Shown here one piece after another: positions 59,527-64,000 of a stretch of DNA of 64,000 nucleotides. The DNA is from Ceratodon purpureus. Its lineage: Eukaryota > Streptophyta > Bryopsida > Pseudoditrichales > Ditrichaceae. The stretch's first letter is position 1; each line of letters opens with the position of its first letter. A program made the translations under genes and the position numbers. The notes beneath the pieces were generated by a model that was not told where the DNA came from, did no database searches, and was given only the letters and a program-made list of their open reading frames with translations. The stretch is from the NCBI GenBank assembly GCA_014871385.1, contig CM026431.1, positions 7,189,778 to 7,253,777 on the forward strand. The letters are read 5' to 3'.

Positions 59527-60783
59527 ATGGCGAGTGGGTTGCGGTCTGGTGATCAATCCTCATCCTCGCCTCCAGGGTCTTCAACGTCACCAGCTCCTCT
59601 GAGACATGCTAGTAGCTCTGGGTCGAAGTCTGTGCGAAGCTCGCAAGGCAGAGCGTCGAATTCTGAGAAGACGCCCTTGCTCCCCCGCATTGCCAAGGCG
59701 CCGGAGCGAGTCACTGGAACCCAAGAACGCGGGAATTATGGCGCAATGCAGGATGGTGGAAAGGCTAAGTTACCGGATTATGAAATCCCCATTTGGCAGG
59801 TATACTATTTATGACCACGAAATGGTTCCTTCATTTCTATCTGATTTTTGAGTGTTTCCTTTCTGTTTTACAAAAAAAAAATCCAGCTTTCTTGAATCCT
59901 TTCTTTCCTGTGACAACAAACGAGCAATTGTGCTAATTCGGTCAATAACTTTGTCGAAAACTTGCGTCCAATTTTATTGTAGTTAAGTAGTTTGGTATAA
60001 GTGTGTATCTGTCACATGTTTAGTCCCACCTTTCAAGGTTATTCACATGGTTTTTTGTCAATTGTTCATATGTCTAAAGTGTACTTAGACACGTTTGTAC
60101 ACGGTCCCATTATGGGCCATTATCTGCATTTTGTTTTTCAATATTATGGCTTGTAACCTTTGGATTGGACTGTGTGAACCGTAACAAACATTGAAGCAAA
60201 AGTGTATTTGATATGTTTCCATGCTCTTTTGCATGTCTTGTGTGTTTTTATCACATGTTTAATTCTGGCATTTTTTCCCTGAACTTGAAATTTATTATTT
60301 TCCTCAAAGGGAGTGTAACCGTTTTCTTTTCGTTGGTTGACTGTGATGCAGAACCAGCCGATGTGGAGCACAGGGCTCTTCGACTGTTGTGCAGATGTTC
60401 CCATGTGCTGCTTCACCATTTTCTTTCCCTGTTTTGCATTTGGCCGGAATGCGGAGGCATTGGACGGTACCAAAAATTCTTGTTGGACTACTGCAGCAGT
60501 GTGGTGGGCGCTCCAGCATACCATTGCATTAGGGTGCTTGTATTCTGCATCTTATCGGGGAAAGCTGCGCTCCAAGTACAACATTCCAGAAGGTCCTGTG
60601 CCTGACTCCGTCATCCACTGCCTCTGCTGGCCGTGCGCATTTTGCCAGGAACACCGAGAGATTCATTACCGGAGCTTTGGTCCAGAATCATGGGGCCAAA
60701 CGATTACGGTCGCCCCTGTGCAACAAGAGTTCCAATCTTCTCACACGAAGAGTTCCAAAAAGGCCAAGCCTCTGAGAAAATAA
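59527..60783 (+). CDS. PLAC8 (cysteine-rich) family protein
   Basis: Two exons, 59527-59799 and 60352-60783, give 234 residues. Exon 1 is a Ser-rich, probably disordered N-terminus ending PDYEIPIWQ. Exon 2 carries the whole PLAC8 domain: WSTGLFDCCADVPMCCFTIFFPCFAFGRNAE, the family's CC and CPC-like cluster, then a hydrophobic stretch (AVWWALQHTIALGCLY), YRGKLRSKYNI and CHCLCWPCAFCQEHREI. The final CxxCxxCQEhrEI pattern is the hallmark. In plants this family includes the FW2.2/CNR/PCR proteins of the plasma membrane, linked to organ size and metal transport. The longer N-terminus and the GxxxxPDS motif fit the PLAC8 proteins without a known role. The tail is basic (KSSKKAKPLRK). Confidence 0.88.
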
Positions 60784-62312
60784 TTTCCTGTCATTCCAAC
60801 TGTCATATATTGAGTATTAATTTCCAGGGTCGCTATGAAAGTGATACTCATGGAAGATCTCTGCGAGTGCAGCAGAGCTACCTGGGAAATTCGCATCATT
60901 ATCAACACTACATGAATCGAAGATTCTGTAGTGCAGATGCTGGACCGTGTAGTCAGTAGAAGCTAAGTTAGCTAATTCCTTGCTTCAGAATCGATGGTTA
61001 TGGTTCGCATTTAAAATAGAGCAGACCCTAGCATCTCAAAGATTTTGTAACATAAGTATTCAAATTCTAAGTACCATGACGCAGACTTTATGTTCTGATT
61101 ATTCCTTTATAACAGGCAGGTGATTCGAATGTCAGACAACTTGTCTAGCTGAAGAATCAATTATAGTACTGCTTGGTCACATGAATTTTGACGAAGCACT
61201 AGCACTGAGCTGAGACATACCAACGATCAAGTAACAGGAATGTCTACGATATCCTTTGGCAAACATCCGCATGAATCTAGGTGCTCAACTCGAAAATTTT
61301 CAGTGCAGCCCTAAAGAAGAACTAGTGAGAATAAGAGGATGTCTCGAGGGGTATTGTGCAAGTCTCCAAGCACTTGCTCCCTCGCATTTGCTGAGCAGGG
61401 TGCATACATTGATCCGTTTCGGAGTTAGATCTCAAGGCCACTCACTGTCCACGGATTGTCTTACTTTGAGAAGATTAATCTATGCAGGCGTGGCGCAGAT
61501 TCACGAGGGCAAAAGCCTGCGGCACGCCATCGAGAAGAGGTCAACCTACAGTGCTACGGGTATATTCTGTTACTGCTCATCTCTCCCGACGAGGCTCCAA
61601 AACCCCAGCACTTTCAGCACCTCCAGTCGTGCTTCACGAGGGTTTGCAGTTCGTACCACAGATCTGAAGTCTGCGCTTGCGAGGAGGAGTGTATAATCAT
61701 CGCCAGCGTTGCCATTGATACTCTCAAGCTCCCGACATCACCTGATATCAGTTGACGGGTAAGTTCCTTTACAGCATCTCTCATTTCTCTTTCGTCTCTG
61801 AGTGTGGAGTGTTTTGCTTTGCATCTGGTTTTCGGTGGTGCAACTCTACTGGGAATAAGTTCCATGTGGAGTTGCTTTCTCAGATTGTGGTTGCGGGTTT
61901 TATGAGCTTGCTTAGTGCTGGATTTGTATGCTTTATTTCCGGCCGTAGCTGCTTATCGCAAGCACACACCATCTCCCGGCTTTCATTGACGGGAAAGTTT
62001 CGGCGCTACTCCGTTCTGTTCTTGCGATCTTGTTGAACGTGGGTGTTCGCTCGCGTTGCATCTCTTTCTATCTCTCTTCCTGGCTAATCGCGTTGCAAAT
62101 CCGTTGTGAGTTGATTCCCATGTGCAAGTAGTTTTCGCAGATCGTGCACACGGGTGTCTCCCTGTTTACATACTCAGCGGTGGATTGACGGGCTCCGTTT
62201 GGACGAATCTGTTAGGGCATATTATACGCCTTGTTGGTTTATCCTAGCACCTCAACTTTGCTCGGCAAGACTGACTGGCAAAGCGACTAATAATTAAGCG
62301 CACTGAGCAGAG
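60784..62312. other. Intergenic region and leader of the kinase gene
   Basis: No gene is supported. The stretch from about 61740 holds an imperfect direct duplication: TTGACGGGTAAGTT (61751) and TTGACGGGAAAGTT (61986) each head a similar segment of about 180-230 bp, and ATTGACGGGCTC recurs at about 62184. A possible ORF at 61256-61696 begins without ATG and is not accepted. Confidence 0.5.
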
Positions 62313-63620
62313 ATGGCAGCCAGAAGCGGATCAGACCCTTCATGTGCGATGGGTGGTTCAGGCGAATCGCAATATCTCACAGCACCTGCGAGTGCGACCA
62401 CGTCTTCGAGTTTTGTATCTGCAGTGGAGGAGCAGATCGAGCGCTCCAAGACTCACTGGAGTACTCTGGCGGATGGGCCGAGTGGTGCATGCATGGCTGA
62501 AGATGAAGGCGAGGGTGAGTGCGAGGCCGAAGAGAGCAACAAGCTGGATTTCATGCAACTGCAGCGCCACCCCACCTGGGGTCACTTCTTTGTCACGTTT
62601 GGGTATGAATTTTACAATGGAAGGTATAAACGTATGGGTGAGTTGGTGGTGGGGGAGAAGTTTGCAGAGGGTGCGCAGGCGGAGCTCTTCCATGCCAAGG
62701 TCACATGGTGGCATGAGAGGACTAATGAGATGTTTGAGAGAAAAGGAGTTGAGTATGTGGTGAAGGTCTTCAAGAAGGGGACATTCTTGAGAGACTTGAA
62801 ATCCCAGTTGCCCCATGGATTGTTGCAAGATCATGTTGAAGGCATGGAAAATTTGGAGTCCCCTACACCCAAGGTGACTCCAAGGTATTTTTGTCAAGTA
62901 TTTCGAGGCATATTGTTGAAGAATGGTCAGTTTGCATTCTTGATGCAAAAGGATGATATGGATCTCCGGAGTTTGATTGAACGCAATATGCAATTGAAAA
63001 GTGGCGAAGATTGTGGGCCATTTTCAAAGGAGGATGGTGAAGTCATCATGTACCGTATTGCATTAGGGGTGGAGTGGCTCCACAGTCGCGACATCATTCA
63101 CAGGGATCTAAAAGCATCAAATGTACTTGTGAAAGAATTCAAAAGTAGGTGGCCAAAGTGGAGATGTTATGTAGCGGATTATGAATGTTCCATTGGGGTT
63201 GTAGGAACGGGATTTTTTAGGGCACCAGAGATATTGCAAGCATTGAAAGGTACAATGGTATGTCAAAAGCCGGAGGTGTTTTCAAGAGCAGCAGATGTTT
63301 ATGCTTATGGGATGACTTGCTACGAGGTGTTGACAGGGAAGCTTCCTTTTGAAGATCATCCTCTTAGTGACAACAATCGTTTATTGACTGATCTTGTAAT
63401 TAGTCATGATCTCCGCCCAGAGGTGCCGGAGTATGTTGAAGGTTGGGCATGTGAGCTATTGAAATGGTGTTGGCAATGTGATCCAAGTGCAAGACCTACG
63501 GTGGAAGAGATAGTGAATTTGTTGTCTACAAGATCAAAAGCAGTTCTAGAGTATGAAAACTTTTTAAAACAAAGATATGGCAAAGATTTTAGATATGTAA
63601 AGCACCATTTAGAAATTTGA
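62313..63620 (+). CDS. Intronless TKL-like protein kinase with altered DFG motif
   Basis: A single exon of 435 residues starts at the ATG at 62313. A Ser/Thr/Glu-rich N-terminus (to about residue 85) precedes the kinase domain. The glycine loop is unusual (EKFAEGAQAELFHAK), the lysine strand is YVVKVFKK, the catalytic loop HRDLKASN is intact, but the DFG position reads ADYE (VADYECSIGV), so the metal-binding Asp is kept and the Phe-Gly is lost. The activation segment is very short before FFRAPEIL. AADVYAYGMTCYEVLTGKLPFE and CDPSARPT complete the C-lobe. The family resembles plant TKL/RLCK-like kinases, which are expanded as intronless genes in mosses. Activity cannot be judged from the sequence alone. 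Confidence 0.82.
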   Translation: MAARSGSDPSCAMGGSGESQYLTAPASATTSSSFVSAVEEQIERSKTHWSTLADGPSGACMAEDEGEGECEAEESNKLDFMQLQRHPTWGHFFVTFGYEFYNGRYKRMGELVVGEKFAEGAQAELFHAKVTWWHERTNEMFERKGVEYVVKVFKKGTFLRDLKSQLPHGLLQDHVEGMENLESPTPKVTPRYFCQVFRGILLKNGQFAFLMQKDDMDLRSLIERNMQLKSGEDCGPFSKEDGEVIMYRIALGVEWLHSRDIIHRDLKASNVLVKEFKSRWPKWRCYVADYECSIGVVGTGFFRAPEILQALKGTMVCQKPEVFSRAADVYAYGMTCYEVLTGKLPFEDHPLSDNNRLLTDLVISHDLRPEVPEYVEGWACELLKWCWQCDPSARPTVEEIVNLLSTRSKAVLEYENFLKQRYGKDFRYVKHHLEI

Positions 63621-64000
63621 AGCTAAAGGTGTACATGTACTAAATGCTAAGATGGTGTAGAAAGTCTAATCAGTCTGTTGAGGAGATATTTTTACGTTCA
63701 GAAACATATGTTGTATATCAAACTTTCATTGTATTGAAGGTGTTGTACTATGATTAAGTATTTATTGACATTGCAAAGGTTGAAAGTACACTAAGGATTG
63801 ATATAGTGGTGCTCATTGTTGGTGTTCTTGTGCTAATATAGTTTCTTGATTCACCTAAGGCTAGGTCGCCAAAAACTTAATTTATTACTTATTTCATGAC
63901 AAGTAAAGAATTATAGAAATAGTATTTAGATGGAATTAGTTGGTTTTTGAACACAATGTGTTTAAAAGATAGAGTTTTTAATTCATTCTTTGTAAACTTC
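63621..64000. other. 3' flank of the kinase gene
   Basis: This is AT-rich, non-coding sequence to the end of the window, presumably the kinase 3' UTR and downstream DNA. Confidence 0.5.

Noticed and set aside
61256-61696. ORF of 146 codons
   Set aside because: It starts at TTG and shows no domain or splice structure.

Overview
The window reads as nuclear DNA of a land plant, most likely a bryophyte and probably a moss. It has multi-exon genes with 80-1000 bp GT-AG introns, plant-type proteins (plastid-type glutamate-cysteine ligase, AUGMIN5, ARMC8, a PLAC8 protein, an intronless TKL-like kinase), AT-rich intergenic DNA and several transposon classes. The species call is inference; the gene calls come from reading the sequence.

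1-23.5 kb is the accessory part. A minus-strand piggyBac-derived transposase gene has its N-terminal exons at about 23.1-19.75 kb and its catalytic and zinc-finger part at 3.45-1.84 kb. The halves are separated by a 16.3-kb insertion (3461-19752) bounded by long GAGAGCG-rich terminal inverted repeats and a 10-bp direct duplication, AGTCCCGAGG (3451-3460 and 19753-19762). Across one duplication copy the piggyBac frame is continuous. The insert looks like a giant Mutator-like (MULE) element. It carries a SWIM/zinc-knuckle MULE-type transposase (14.3-18.1 kb, one in-frame TGA). Head-to-head with it is a 13-exon cargo gene (13.03-5.12 kb) with RNA-polymerase-CTD-like heptads, a ParB/Srx-like domain and a beta-class DNA-methyltransferase-like domain whose catalytic motif is DIPE instead of DPPY. 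Intron 1 of the cargo gene holds 12 tandem units of about 211 bp, each with the same 26-nt near-perfect palindrome. Three small ORFs complete the cargo. A giant MULE with a palindrome array and a ParB/methyltransferase-like protein is the best candidate for an undescribed system.

24.5-41 kb is a housekeeping block: AUG5 (minus, 10 exons), GSH1 (plus, 15 exons), a foldback element at 39 kb, and a secreted 8-Cys protein with a C-terminal membrane helix.

41-46.4 kb holds a 22-bp perfect hairpin and a degraded minus-strand LINE, itself split by a TTAA-flanked piggyBac-type MITE.

46.4-64 kb has ARMC8 (plus, 9 exons), a small minus-strand ORF, a 5.5-kb AT-rich gene desert, a PLAC8 gene and an intronless atypical kinase. 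Exon borders were set by hand from GT-AG sites and frame continuity. No alignment or search was run.
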